From NCBI GenBank assembly GCA_000729835.1, contig JFHB01000012.1, forward strand, positions 248,001 to 312,000: a DNA stretch of 64,000 nucleotides, read 5' to 3'. A program made the position numbers and the translations under genes. Position 1 is the stretch's first letter. Every line of letters starts with the position of its first letter. Source of the stretch: Atkinsonella hypoxylon. Lineage: Eukaryota; Ascomycota; Sordariomycetes; Hypocreales; Clavicipitaceae. A model generated the notes under the pieces. It had not been told where the DNA came from. It worked only from the letters and a program-made list of their open reading frames with translations, and searched no databases. Below are positions 11,532-23,050 of the stretch, piece after piece.

Positions 11532-12602
11532 ATGATGACAGACCTCAACGCCAGAGCAGAGGCACTTGTACCCCGGTTCCAATTGGACCGGGTCCTGAAC
11601 CAAGGTGTGCATGAGATGATAGCCTCGGATGCTTTGACGCCAGCTTGCTAATCCTTGGCCTTTTTCATAATCTGCAAAAAAGACCAAGCAGGTAGACGGA
11701 CGTCCATGTACGGAACAATCGATGAGAAACCAGCCCTCCTCATCGTTGAGCGCGCGCCATTCCCCACGTCCTCGGCGTACCTGGGCCGCTTGCCCAGTTC
11801 GCTTTCGAAACTGAAGAACCTGGGCGCCAACGACATCTACAGCTGGAGCATGGCACGCACGGGCGCTGACGACGAGGCACAGGCGACGAGGGAACAAAAC
11901 GGGTTCTTTGCCGACCTGAAGATCAACTTGATTTACCCATGTACGGAGTCACATGTCAACAAGTACAGCAAGCAGCGTGTTCGATTTGTTACGGAAACGC
12001 CCGAGATATACATGGACAAGATTCGGCCCTACATGCAGAGAAAGCGAGACGAGGGACGACTGAACTGGGTGTTTAACATTATTGAGGGCCGCACCGAGGT
12101 GCAAGATGTTATCTACAGGACAAGGCTTGGGGAGGCGGGTGACGAGGGGTTCCTCCTCTTGCCGGATCTGAACTGGGATCGCAGTACGCTTGATGCGCTG
12201 CATCTGCTGGCGATTGTGGAGCGGCGCGATATTTGGTCGCTGCGGGATCTGAAGAAGAGGCATATCCCGTGGCTGCAGCATATGAAGAGCAAGGTTGTTT
12301 CCGCCACAGTCGGGACGTATCCTTCCATCGAGGCCGACCAGCTGAAGTTGTATGTACATTACCAGCCGACGTATTACCACTTCCATATCCATGTTGTGCA
12401 CGTTGCGCTCGAGGCTGGCGCTACGCAGGCGACGGGCAAGGCCGTGGGACTGGACAGCATTGTGGAAGTGCTCAAGGTGATGGCTGGTGACGAGGAGGTC
12501 GGTATGGAAGCGGTGTCCATGGCTTACACCCTCGGGGAGGCCAGCGAGCTGTGGACTGACGTATATGAGCCGCTCAAGACGAGCGGTACTGCTTCTCAAT
12601 AG
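11532..12602 (+). CDS. dcs1: Scavenger mRNA decapping enzyme DcpS/Dcs1 (HIT family)
   Basis: Two exons, 11532-11604 and 11683-12602, joined in phase 1 (the split codon gives Asp in VLNQDQ) to 330 residues, close to human and yeast family members. The first exon reads MMTDLNARAEALVPRFQLDR. The HIT motif is intact: His257-Phe-His259-Ile-His261-Val-Val-His264 (YYHFHIHVVH). The N-terminal half, with PALLIVERAPFP and NWVFNIIEGR, matches the swapped-dimer domain of DcpS. The enzyme hydrolyses the residual m7GpppN cap left after 3'-5' mRNA decay. The last 29 nt of its coding sequence overlap, tail to tail, the last codons of the minus-strand GILT-like gene. Start choice: the two adjacent ATGs (11532, 11535) cannot be separated. 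Confidence 0.95.
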
Positions 12603-13502
12603 CTGTGACAAGGTCGTTGACGCCGGGGCCGTTGGGGCAGTCTTTCCACTCGCCGCCATCGCGGATGCAGTAGATTTCATTGTTGAGGCGGATCGTGCAG
12701 CTGAAGACGACGTTGGCCTGAGTGGAGTGTCAGTCGAAGATGGTTTCAAAATGGTTCTATACCCCACCACTCTCCTTGGGGGGGGGGGGGGGGGGGGAAA
12801 GGGTGCTCTTCCTGCCCCGGTAGACTGACTTCTGCTGTGCGCTGGACGCTTGCGCGCAGCAAGTCCATGCCATGCGCTCCATCGTCCTTGGTGGCGCATT
12901 CGTTGATGACTTTGATATCGACGGCATGCTCCAGGGCGCAGTCTTCGACGAGCGCTCTATCGGGGATATTGCTGTAGTCTCGAGTCAAGCACATGATGAA
13001 GCCGAGACTGATCTTGGGGTCAGGATACAGCTCGCGGGCGCAGAGCTCAATGATGTTGCCCATACACTCGGATGGGCCGTGTTTGCAGTCGACGCCACCG
13101 TCGGCGGTGAGGCTAAGGGATTCAGAATAGCAATCAGTATAATTTCGCCCCTTGCATCGGGAGTACATTGGGTTGAACTTACGTTCCGATGTAGCTCAGT
13201 TTGAAATCAACCTTGTCGTGAACTCGTTGCATGACCGGGAGTATGAGCTCTTGAAGGGCATCCTAGGACCAGTCAGCGTTGGGATGACTTCTTTTAGTCT
13301 CCGTGTCGGCTTGTCGATCGCCGCGTGTACGTACTCTGGTATCTGGACATTGGCTGATGATGTGAGCTTCCAGCGGTACGAGATGCGACGTGCTCCGCCT
13401 GATGAAGGCATATTTGCTCGGGACGTAGCGCAGGCCTCGGACGAGCAACAGGATTGTCGCAATCGGGATCAAGAAGCGCCGAATACGAGCAAAGGTCGAC
13501 AT
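12574..13502 (-). CDS. GILT-like thiol reductase family protein with N-terminal membrane anchor
   Basis: Four exons on the minus strand: 13335-13502, 13183-13262, 12830-13112, 12574-12717. All junctions keep phase and give 224 residues. Residues 8-27 (RRFLIPIATILLLVRGLRYV) form a hydrophobic anchor or uncleaved signal. The GILT signature C-x-H-G-x2-E-C-x2-N-x4-C is complete at Cys92-Cys107 (CKHGPSECMGNIIELC). Many further Cys follow, for example VFSCTIRLNNEIYCIRDGG. The N-terminal active-site position reads QCPDTR (Cys52), so the second Cys of the CXXC motif is replaced by Thr. Family members reduce disulfides in lysosomes or are secreted. A 20-nt C run lies in intron 3 (coding sense). The gene overlaps the dcpS coding end by 29 nt. 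An in-frame upstream ATG at 13565 would add 21 residues. Confidence 0.88.
12778..12797. repeat. Poly(G) run, 20 nt, inside an intron
   Basis: A + strand G homopolymer lying in intron 3 (12718-12829) of the minus-strand GILT-like gene, where it reads as C. It falls between donor and acceptor and may act as an extended polypyrimidine tract. Confidence 0.9.
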
Positions 13503-15080
13503 GGGTGTCGTACGTGAGCTCTTCGAGAGAGCGGCCGGGCTTGGAGTGCGGGTTTTGAACATCATCTGCGTAATCTTGCTGCGGGCCGCGGAGTTGGGGG
13601 CTTCGAGTCTTGGAGTGGACAGGGAGAGAACTCTGGTGGAGGGGCAGAAACGAGCACAAGGTCAGTGGAGCTGGAGCTGGGCTGCGCGACACTTATCAAT
13701 GGGTGGGCTGGGGCACAGGATCTTTACAGCTGGCGTGTTTGCATTGCAGTACGGCACATGCCGGCCCAGATCCGTTTGCAGAATGGCCAAAGGTTATTTG
13801 TTGGCCCTCATGACCCATGGGATTCTTCGTAGCTGGGGATATGTGGCGCGAGAGAGTTCTGACTCCCGTCTTTGGTACGTGTTGAGGTCTTTGTAGCGAG
13901 CTTGAGTAGGTACCTAGGTGCCTACCTAGGTACCAGGTAGGTAGCTCGGTAGGTCGCAGGTGGTGGTGCTGCTACTTCTAGTCACACATGGATTCTGAGG
14001 AGCTTAGGGTACTTCGGTACTATAAAACTATTCGATTGTTGTGTACCTGGTACCTATGGTACCTAGGGGTAGCTTGGCAGGTAGTTATTTCGCCTTCCAA
14101 ATAGAACGAACCAACCGGTGATCGATAAACAGTGGATCTCGCGACCAGCATGCTCTCTGAACATTCAAACCCTTTGCGGGGTTGCCAGCCGTTCGCGTTC
14201 TTGCGATTATGATTATGATTATGGCTGCTTTCGCATCGATTCACTTTCGGCCCTGAGCATCTCCATCTATCTAGCCTAGTCAGTCAGTCATACAGTCGAA
14301 GAATTCGCCGGGGCCTTTGCAGAATCTGACTCGATTTGGGCTATCAGCTGGTACAATGCCCCGATCAATGTATCTGTCGACCCTTGTCAACCTCGTGTCG
14401 GTTGCCGTGGCCGTGGCCGTGGTCGTGCTCATGGTCGTGGAGGTCGTGGAGGTCGTGATTGATTGATTGATAGACTTCGGTGCCTTCGACTATGCACGCG
14501 CCCCGCCGCGAGTGGCATGTATGTATGTACAATTACGCCGGGAATTGCTCAGACGGGACTGACCTCACTGCTCAGTTGCTGGCTGGCCTCCACAAGGCGC
14601 TCCTGCCGGTGCAACTCTGTGGCATGGCCTTGCAACCTTGTCACCATTCCACTTCTCCAGAATCATGTGGCAGTTGCAAAGTTCCAATTTCCTTCCCATC
14701 CTGTTATTTATATGCGCCTCTGTCTGCATCTCTGCATCGCTTGTGTCCAGTCCAGTCCGAGTCCCAGCCCGGGTTCGAGTCCGACTACATGGACTTGAAG
14801 TGGCCAAGGCTTCCGCGTCTTGCTCTGGTTGCACCTGGGCTCTTGCTTGCTTTCGACGCATTTTGCGAGGTCCGGCTGTTTGAACAATGAATTCCGCATC
14901 CCAGGCTAGATACGAGTGATACGATCCCTCAATCCCAATCTTCCCCCAGTGCCGTTGTTTCCCGCCAAGATCCCGTAGCCCCAGTGGCTGCCTATGACGC
15001 TCGATCAATTCCAGCCGGTTGTTCAATTGGGCATTTTTTTTTTTCCTTTGTCTCGCCGCCTTGCCACCCGCCTTGCCACG
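13503..15080. other. Intergenic region between divergent genes
   Basis: About 1.6 kb, a shared upstream region for the GILT-like gene (minus) and the hexokinase-family gene (plus). It holds two ACCTAGGTACC palindrome clusters (13905-13960, 14044-14071) and a GGTCGTGG-type imprecise repeat (14398-14460). No gene is supported; the minus-strand frame at 14565-15275 is antisense to hexokinase exon 1. Confidence 0.4.
13905..13960. repeat. ACCTAGGTACC palindromic cluster
   Basis: Repeated AGGTACCT and CCTAGG steps, self-complementary over short spans. The same sequence class recurs in at least ten other intergenic sites of this window and in no coding exon. Confidence 0.8.
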
Positions 15081-16997
15081 ATGGGCTCGACTTTGGCACA
15101 GACAGCTCTGCTCGACGACTTCCTGCAGCCCATGAGCATCGATGTTGAGAAATGCCACGTGCTCTCCCAACGATTCCTGCAGACTTTTATGCACCTCGCG
15201 GCAGATTCGCTTGACCAGTTTCTGCCCACTCCCATTTCGGAATCCATTCTGCGCCCTGTCGCAGACTACGGCCATGGCAGGTGAGTCTGACTCAACGTCT
15301 TGGAGGTTGCATTGTTGTTGCTATTAGGGTGGTAAGAGCTGGTACAGTACACTATCAATCACATGCTCACCTTGACTGGCTTGTCCCACCATGCACCTCT
15401 CTACAAAACAAACTACCGGAAGAATCATTTATTTATGGGGTTTTTTTTTTTTGTTGTTGCTGGGCAGTGGATTGCATAGGCTAACGTGCATCCATGTAGA
15501 TATCTGGCCATTGATATGTAAGCTCTGAATACAACACGATGGAGGTTGTTACACGAATCCCCTCAGCTAATAAGCCGTGTCATAACTAGTGGCGGAACCA
15601 ATTTGCGAGTGGGCTTCGTAGATTTATATATCAGCAAGCTGAACGGCGTCGAGACAAGTGGCCTACGGAAAGCCAACGGCGCTAATGGTATCGATGGCTC
15701 GCATGATGCTACAGACCGTGCGCATGCAGGAAATGCTGCATTGCCCTCATCTCAAAGCCGCCTGCAGCGGCACCTCGAAAGGTCGTGGCCCATCGCTAAT
15801 CACCTGAAAAATGACAATGCCGACAGTCTATTTCTTTGGATCGGCAAATGCATAGCAGAGGTTGTGGAGGAAGGGTGTCGCATATTTAATCTTGCGCAAG
15901 ACTCGCCCATTGCTCTGGGAGTCACGTTTAGTTTTCCGGTGGAACAGCCTTCGCTGGAGAAGGCCATAATAACATCGATGGGAAAGGGCTTTGCTATTCC
16001 TCCCAATGTCGAGCTGGGGGGTCGTCTGAAACAGGCGTATGACAAGCATCGCGGCAATAATCTCCCCCCAATTTACGTGGCTGCTATCGCGAACGATTCG
16101 GTGTCTACTCTTGTTTCGTTCATTTTCGACTATGACGGGGTGGCTCGCCGTCGTGCTACCATGGGTCTGATTTTAGGGACTGGCAGCAACGCTACTATAC
16201 CCGTCAAGCTCAGTATGCTTCATCCCAGCAAGCGACCCCAAAATATCAACCTGTTGCCGGGCGAGAGGGTAGAGGATGCCAAGATTGCCGTCAACACGGA
16301 ATGGAGCATCAACGGCACGGCACCACCGATGCGAGATTTGGGTTTAATCAATATGTGGGACGACGAGCTTAGTGCCCAAAACGAGAAACCTGGCTTTCAG
16401 CCGCTCGAATATATGACAGCTGGGCGATATCTGGGAGAACTCGGCCGTATCATGCTCCTCGACTATTTGACCAGCACCCTTGGAATATGGCGTCATTCAC
16501 TGCCTCAAAAATTGTTACAACAGGATAGCTTGACAACGACATACTTGAGCAAATTTAAACCGTTTGAACCGGCCTCTCTTCTGTCATCGTTGAGGCATGA
16601 ATTTCCCACTTCGCCAGATTCTACATTTTCTTGGACAGAACATCACGCCGAGGCTCTCTACCGCATCGCCAAGGCCATCGAGCTGCGGGCTGCGGGAATC
16701 ATAGCAGCGGCCATACTTGCTCTGCTCACAGTTGGTGGAGAGCTTCCTACCGAGCAGGGTGCACCGCCGACAAACTCAGACATTTGTGAACTAGGGGTGG
16801 GTTACACAGGAGGGTGTATTGTCCACTTTCAGGAATACTTGGCAGACTGTCAATATTTTGTAGATCAGCTGGTGAAAAGACGATTTGGAGACAAATCGAG
16901 GCTGTCCATAGTGATGAGCCCCTGCCACGATGGAGGGATTACCGGAGCTGGTATCCTGGTTGCAGCAGCTCTCTCCAGCCAAAGGTCACAAACTTGA
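15081..16997 (+). CDS. Hexokinase-family sugar kinase, GlcNAc kinase-like
   Basis: Three exons: 15081-15280, an 18-nt microexon 15500-15517, and 15590-16997, giving 541 residues. The microexon encodes YLAID plus part of the next Ile, and its inclusion rebuilds the ATP phosphate-binding motif DIGGTNLRVG (Gly74-Asn77). Other kinase motifs: LGVTFSFPVEQ, MGKGFAI, ANDSVSTL with the expected catalytic Asp242, and GTGSNATIP. The last motif and overall divergence from glucose-phosphorylating hexokinases resemble N-acetylglucosamine kinases (Candida Hxk1/Nag5, Trichoderma Hxk3). The regulatory hexokinase-like XprF/HxkC proteins are an alternative. No other GlcNAc-catabolism gene (permease, deacetylase, deaminase) lies nearby, so the pathway cannot be read from context. 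A pronounced insertion, about residues 90-135, is Ala/Ser/His-rich. Confidence 0.9.
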
Positions 16998-18084
16998 CAC
17001 GGAAAAGGGGGAAACGGGGAAAGAAAGAAAAGAGAGAAAGAGAAAAAGAAAAAGAAAAGAAAAGAGGAGAAAAGAAGAGAAAAGCAATGGGATGGAATGG
17101 GATGCCAGAGATCACCCATGCTCACCATGACGCGCTGTCAGCAAGGGAGAAAGCAATGCATGGTCTCATATTTAAAGACGTAATTACCACGGCAAGATCC
17201 CGCGGGACATGCTGTGATAGGTAACGGAAGACAGAGCGAAAGAAGAACCATATACGGAATAGCTATTAATTCTAATAGAGTTCTTAGAGTACATGTGTAC
17301 TATATATATATTCATGGTCGCAGCCTGTTGACGTCGGCATATCACTCCCTCCCTGGATGTGACGACAGGACAGCAGCCAAAGAAATGAAAATGAAAAACT
17401 GGGACATGTTTGCCAGAGAGTTCAGCTGCGCGCATTCCATAACTACCTACGGACTACCTACCTACCTAAGGTACCTGTGGAGGGGTGCTGAGGGTCGGAG
17501 TAAATTGACCCCTGCTTGCTTGCGCGGCGGCACATGATCCCCGCGTCCCGAAATTCTGCCAAAACGTGTAGCTAGCCAATCAGGACCAGGAAAGTCCTCG
17601 CCATCCATTTTCGGATGCACAAAGTGGTACTGGTACTTGCTTGGAGTTTGACACCCGTGTGCTTATATACCTAGGTACCTTAGGTAGATAGATACATGTG
17701 CCCAATGCACCGGTCATCGAAGACAGTCATCGAACACAACACCTTCCGAGCAACCTTGTCTTCGACTACTTGGGCAGAGCCCAGAGGTGCCGGGGATCAA
17801 AGACATGCATAAGTGTTCCCAGAGCCTTTTTCCAGTTTAAAAAGGCTCGTCGACAGCATGCACCTCTTCAAACTCGCGTCACGATGCTTCTTCTCTCGTC
17901 CCTCTTTATTCGTCGGCCAATGTGAGGTGCGAGTGCGAAGGTGAAGCCGAATGCAAACGCAAATGCTACGGCTGTAGACTGCGAGGGACAGCGAGGTATC
18001 ACGCATCACACTGCCAGTACGAGATAACGACAAAAGGCCCCAGGACGGAGGAGAGTTCTTTGATCCTTGTTCACTGCCGTTACC
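16998..18084. other. Intergenic region
   Basis: About 1.1 kb. A purine-only tract of GAAA/GAGA type covers roughly 17018-17085, immediately after the hexokinase stop codon. ACCTA/AGGTACC clusters lie at 17445-17477 and 17668-17692. A copy of the short dispersed motif GAGGGTCGGAGTAAATTGAC is at 17490-17509. No gene is supported. Confidence 0.4.
17490..17525 (+). repeat. Solo copy of a short dispersed repeat
   Basis: GAGGGTCGGAGTAAATTGAC followed by a GCTTGC-rich flank. It matches the reverse complement of 31142-31168 at most positions, including bases beyond the core, and the right arm at 31199-31217 over the core. Confidence 0.5.
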
Positions 18085-20426
18085 ATGACAGCTTCAGGCA
18101 ACGGCCATGGCGCCACCTCTAGTACATCGCCATTGTCCATATCTGTTCCGCGACGCATGAGCGGTCATGGTCATGGCCATGGTTACGGCTACGATGACGA
18201 GCATGCTCCTGACATTGACATGCTGTCTCGGTCAGTGCCAACCGCATGCCCTGTCTTAGAGCCGGAGCCAGCCAACCTGGTCATGCTATGGCCCGCCAAG
18301 TCGAATGCATCATCTGAAACTCGACATGGAGGCCAAGACAGTGCAGAGTCCATCACCACAACAATACGAGATGCCTCGGAGCGATCCCCTCTCCTCCAGC
18401 CAAGATGGCTCACCTCGTCCTCTTCCCACCAACCTACCCGCCCTATCCTGGCCGATGACGAAGAACCTCCGCCCTTCCTAAACGGCACATCCCGAGCACG
18501 GTTCTGGTCCGTCTTCTCGCAGATCCTCATGGTCCAGTTTATAAGCTGCTTCGACGGCACCATCATGGCGTCCTCCCACCCTGTCATTACTTCGTACTTT
18601 GGTGCCGCCAATTCGGCTTCGTGGCTCTCTACCGTCTTCCTCCTGACTGCGACGGCTTTCCAGCCTCTGCTAGGCCGATTGTCTGATGCGCTGGGGCGAA
18701 AGTCCATGTTCCTGGGAGCCACCCTCGTCTTCACGCTGGCTACGTTGTGGTGCGCTCTTGCGAATAGCATCGAGGCCTTGATTGTGGCGAGGGCGTTTTG
18801 CGGACTCGGTGCTGGAGGAACAATGACGCTGGGCACCATTATCACTGGTGATTTAGTTCCCGTTGAGTAAGTTGCCCCGTTCTGTCTCTTGTACTTTTTC
18901 TTCTTGCTCTTCAGGACAAGGAAGGAGAAGCAAAAGTTGAAAAGAGAAAACGAAGCAGCATTGCTTACTTGGAGTGTTGACATTGTGCCACCTAGACGAC
19001 GAGGATCATATCAAGCCTACCTCAATATGGTATACGGCGTTGGTTCAACGCTCGGTGCTGCTGTGGGAGGTGCCATGGCGGAAGCACTCGGGTGGCAATG
19101 GGAATTTGGAGTGCAGATACCCCCCTTGGTGATTTGTCTCTGTGTCGCGGCTGTGGCTATCCCTGATGATCTGGGCGTTCAGGGAGAGAGGAAGTCGGTG
19201 GTACAGGCTATTAGGGAGCTAGACAGCAAAGGCTCTGCCTTGCTGACTGCCTCTGTCTCGTTTCTTATACTGGGACTGGTACGTCTCTGATTCTGTTCAT
19301 TCTTGATTTAACCTTGTAAGGAATATGCTGACGATGTAGTAGAACCTGGGTGGCAATGTTCTGCCATGTAAGTTTGGAACAAGAATACCTGTGAAGAATA
19401 TGCATACATATAGTATGAAAATCTGAGACACCAATGATATAAGATAGCTAATGCCTCCTCTTTCAGGGTCTCACCCACTGATTATAGCCTCCCTCGCCAT
19501 CTTTGTCGTTTTCTTCCCCACGTTTGTATGGGTCGAAATGAGAGCCGACAAGCCCATTATGCCACTGCATCTCATTACTCATTCTCCCCGGTCCAATCTG
19601 ATATTCTCCAATACTTTGGTTGCATTCATGTCCAACGCCATTTTCTTCAACATGTACGTTCTGAGAGTCGTTGACTCGACAAACAGCTCCATCGTCTTTA
19701 CAGCCAAGTTCAAAGACACAATCCAGTCCTCGTCTGATCCTGACCTTTGCCAACTAACTCTTCAAACACAGCCCTCTCTACTTCCAAGCCGTCCTTCTCA
19801 TGTCCGCCACCGACTCAGGGCTCCGCCTCGTCATACCAACCCTCGTGTCCTCCATGGCCGGCACCCTTACCGGCTTCGCCATCACCTGGACATGCCGCCT
19901 CAAGTGGCCGCTTGTCACCGGCACAGTCTGCTACCTGGTCGGCACGATTTGTCTCGCCGCATTGCGAAGCTACCTCCCCGCCATAGCCTTCTTCCTCACT
20001 CTCCTCCCCTCCTCCATAGGCGGCGGCTTTCAGTTCCCAGGCACATTCCTGGCCATCCTGGCCTCGTCGTCTCAGTCCGAACAGGCCGTTGTGTCGAGCA
20101 CGTACATGCTCTGGCGCAGCGTCGGTACCGTCCTCGGGGTGGCGGTCAGCAGCTTGGTCCTCCAAAACGCACTCGTCATTTACCTGGATGAGTTTGTGCA
20201 AGGAGACCTCAAGGACCTCGTTATCGCGAAAGCCAGGGCCTCTGTCGAAGCTGTGGCCAAGCTGGACAGCCCGTACCGCGAGCAGGTCATCAAGAGCTAT
20301 GCTGCTGGTCTGCGGTTGGTGTTTGGGTGTTGCGCCGTCGTCGCTGTGGCCAATTTTCTCATTATTCTGCCGGTGAAACTTAATAGATTGCCATCTAGGA
20401 AGGGCAAAGCGAAGTCAGGACTGTAA
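18085..20426 (+). CDS. MFS transporter, DHA2 type (vacuolar basic amino acid/multidrug transporter-like)
   Basis: Five exons: 18085-18866, 18996-19278, a 25-nt microexon 19343-19367, 19467-19653, 19772-20426, all in phase; 643 residues. The microexon with its neighbour rebuilds the motif NLGGNVLPWSHP, and the next junction restores FNIPLYFQAV, both characteristic of fungal Vba/Fnx-type carriers. About 150 cytosolic residues precede the first helix and contain ERSPLL, an acidic-dileucine-type signal used for vacuolar sorting. The MFS signature GRLSDALGRKS lies between helices 2 and 3. Hydrophobic segments fit 12-14 transmembrane helices. Likely role: proton-driven export or vacuolar uptake of basic amino acids or drugs; substrate not determinable. 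It is convergent with cef1, 239 nt away. Confidence 0.9.
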
Positions 20427-20665
20427 ATAATTAAGAAGCTAATACTCGACCTAGTTTTTTAGCCGAGGATATATTAAATCTGTAGATGTTTGGCTGGGGA
20501 ATCCATCAACGTTGTTCTTTCAAGCGTGCTAGAGGACCGCAATGCATACTATAATTATATCCCAACGTGTTCATTCTTGTCGGCGCCAAGCTAAGAAGTG
20601 TATAATACAAGATAGTCAACCTGGAGCTCACCATGCCGGGGATGACCCGAGACATCATCCAACGC

Positions 20666-23050
20666 CTATTTCAAATGAAATCCATTTGTCCCGCCCCTCA
20701 ACGCATCCAATTCATCCCTCGCCCGCCTATACTCCTCCTGCGCCTCCCTCTCCCGCCTAGTAACAAACATGACCTCCTCTCGAAGCGAGCCCAGCCGCCT
20801 CTCGATAGCGACGTCTTCCGACACGGCAAGCGTCTTGAAACCAGCCAGTGCGTTCCTAGCCTTTTCCAGCGCATCCGCAGCACTTCCCATTTTCTCCCTG
20901 AGCATCTTCTGGCGTTTCTGGTATCCGCCGAGGTGGAGCGCGAGTTTCCGTTCGAGCTTGGCGCCCTGCTCTGCTGAGGCCATGATGGCATCTTGGACGG
21001 CCTATGTACGTTAGCGGTTGCCTTTGGGAACGGAGGAATCACGTACGTTGAATGCGGTCCGCATGGCGATTTGCTGCGCTTGCTCGTCATCCGTGTAGCA
21101 TCCTAGTCCTAGGAAGAGCGAGTCCTTGGCGCGGGTGTCGAAGAAGGTCTGGATCTCGTGGGGCGGGGGCCGGGGCTTGGTTTCCGAGAGGATCAGGAGG
21201 CGCGCGTCTGCGAGGGCGGCATCGGGGAAGGCTTCGATGGGCTCGCATGTGCCGTGGACGCGCGTGCCCGGAGCGGGGAACTTGGTTGCGTCGTGGGCCA
21301 TGAGCAGGGCTGCTTCTCTGGCGATCATGGCCTCGGCGGCGCTCTGGAGGCTCTCGGCTTTCTTGAGGAGCGCTGCTACATCGATGAGCGGCGGCCTAGG
21401 CAGCTCTCTCTGCATGACTTGTGTTCTCCGTCGTCGGTCAAGCTCTTCCTCGGCCGCGCGTCGTTCCGCTTCTCTTCGGTCCCGCTCTGCTGCATCTTCC
21501 TCACTCAGGGCGCCTCCCCCGTGCGCTCCCTCTTGTTGCTCATCGGGAATTTCAAACTCCCACTCGGTATCTTTGGGCTTGGGCAGCGAGGCGAGACCGG
21601 AGCGCAGCTGATTCCGCATGGCGACTTCATGCATTCTCATGTCGCGTGGCGTAGCTCCCACCAGTGTTCCATCTTCTCGGTTTAGGGCGAATGTGTCGCG
21701 AGGTGTCCGCATGGGCGTCTGGCCAGGGCGTCCAGGCGTGGCTGCCACGGTATTTGCGCGCAGAGGAGTTGCCAGTGGATTAGGCGTTGCCATGACATGT
21801 TTTCGAGGGGCTATGCCTTCGAAGCCTGTTGATCCCGAACCCTCGTGAAGGGGCATATTCTCGCCTCCAAGGAGTGCCGACTTGGTTTCGTTCAATGCCC
21901 GAATGTTGCGGATCTCATTGGCGATGTGATCCTCTTGTTCGGGAGCCTTGGGTGTCCGGATCGGTGCGTTCGTGTTCAGTGTCGAGTACGAGTTGACAAA
22001 TCCCCTGGTGGCATCGTTGTCGCCTTCTCGTGCCACAGCATTCGCTGCCTCTCCCATTTTGCCCATCTTGATAATCTCCTCCAGCTCGCCCTCGCTGACC
22101 TGGGGAGCAGGCAAATTCAGAGCACGGCGTTTGCTGCTCTGTTCAGCTTCCCGGATCTTTTGCATCTGACCGGCCCTGATGGCTGCTTTTTGCGATTCCG
22201 AGAGTTCATCCTTTCCATTCTTCCTTCTCTTGCGGTCGCTCTCCTCCTCCTCATCGCCTTTCCGCTTCGTATGTAGATTCCGCTTCTGTGGATCAAACGC
22301 CTTGCGCTGCAACTCGTTCCTGTTGAGCTCCTCCGAGGTGTCGTAGAAACCAGGGGCTGCCTTCTTCTCAAAGGGGATATCGGCATTATAGTCCATTTCC
22401 CCCTTCTTCCGCGTTGTAATCTTTATGTTGATACCAGCAGTCTTGAGTTCTCGCCGCTTCTGCAGAGTTGCAATACGGCGAGACTCTTCTTGCTGGCGCT
22501 CTCTGGCTTTTCGTTTGGCCTTTTTACCTTGGGTATTGGCTAGACGAGCACGAGCTTCGCTCAACATTTCCTTCTCGTCCTCGTCGAGATCAATAGTATC
22601 GGGTCGGGCAGGCTTCGTCTCGGGATCAGGATCAAGCTCGCCTGGACGTAACCGTCGAACGTCATTGGCACTTGGTGCTTGTGTCTCGCCGCCATCTGGG
22701 CCCGTCAGTCCCAAGCTGGAAGACTCGCGTGCCTCAGCCTCGTCCAGCAGTTTTTGGTATCGCTCGAGACACTGATTCGCAGTGCGACCGACAATAGGAG
22801 CAATGGTCCGCCATTGCGTGGGAATTATCTTGGCCAGATGCAATAGCTTCTCATCTTCATCCTTGCTCCATTCGATCTTCTTGATACTGGGATCCAGCCA
22901 CTCGTTCCATCGGGCTTTGCACTGCTTAGGCGTCTTGCGCGCCAGCAGAGACGATACTCGTGCCCATTGGTTCAGCCCATATTTCGAGACGGAGGCTTTG
23001 AGGATTTCATCCTCAATATTGGTCCAGACGCCTCCCTTTACGACCGGCAT
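20666..23050 (-). CDS. cef1: Pre-mRNA splicing factor Cef1/CDC5L
   Basis: Two exons, 21047-23050 and 20666-21001, split by a 45-nt intron (21002-21046) with a CTAAC branch; 779 residues. Residues 5-105 are two Myb/SANT repeats with the expected tryptophans (GGVWTNIEDEILKASVSKYG, EWSKDEDEKLLHLAK). A highly charged linker with nuclear-localisation-like Lys/Arg clusters follows (KKAKRKARERQQEESRR), then the conserved DYNADIPFEKKAAPGFYDTS block typical of CDC5, and a C-terminal coiled coil. The protein is a core component of the Prp19-associated (NineTeen) complex that activates the spliceosome. ATG at 23050 begins MPVVKGGVW, the usual family start. Confidence 0.97.

Noticed and set aside
11949..12899. 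316-codon minus-strand open frame across dcpS.
   Set aside because: It is the antisense shadow of the dcpS coding region; it only touches the real GILT-like exons in another frame.
14740..14800. GGTTCGAGTCC, a perfect-looking pol III B box.
   Set aside because: No A box or cloverleaf precedes it; the motif arises from a local CAGTCC/GAGTCC repeat.
14565..15275. 236-codon minus-strand open frame.
   Set aside because: It is antisense to hexokinase exon 1 and its promoter, with no recognisable domain.
15081..20426. GlcNAc-catabolism gene cluster formed by the kinase-like gene and adjacent MFS transporter.
   Set aside because: The transporter is of the DHA2/Vba type, not a GlcNAc symporter, and no deacetylase, deaminase or Ron1-like regulator is present.
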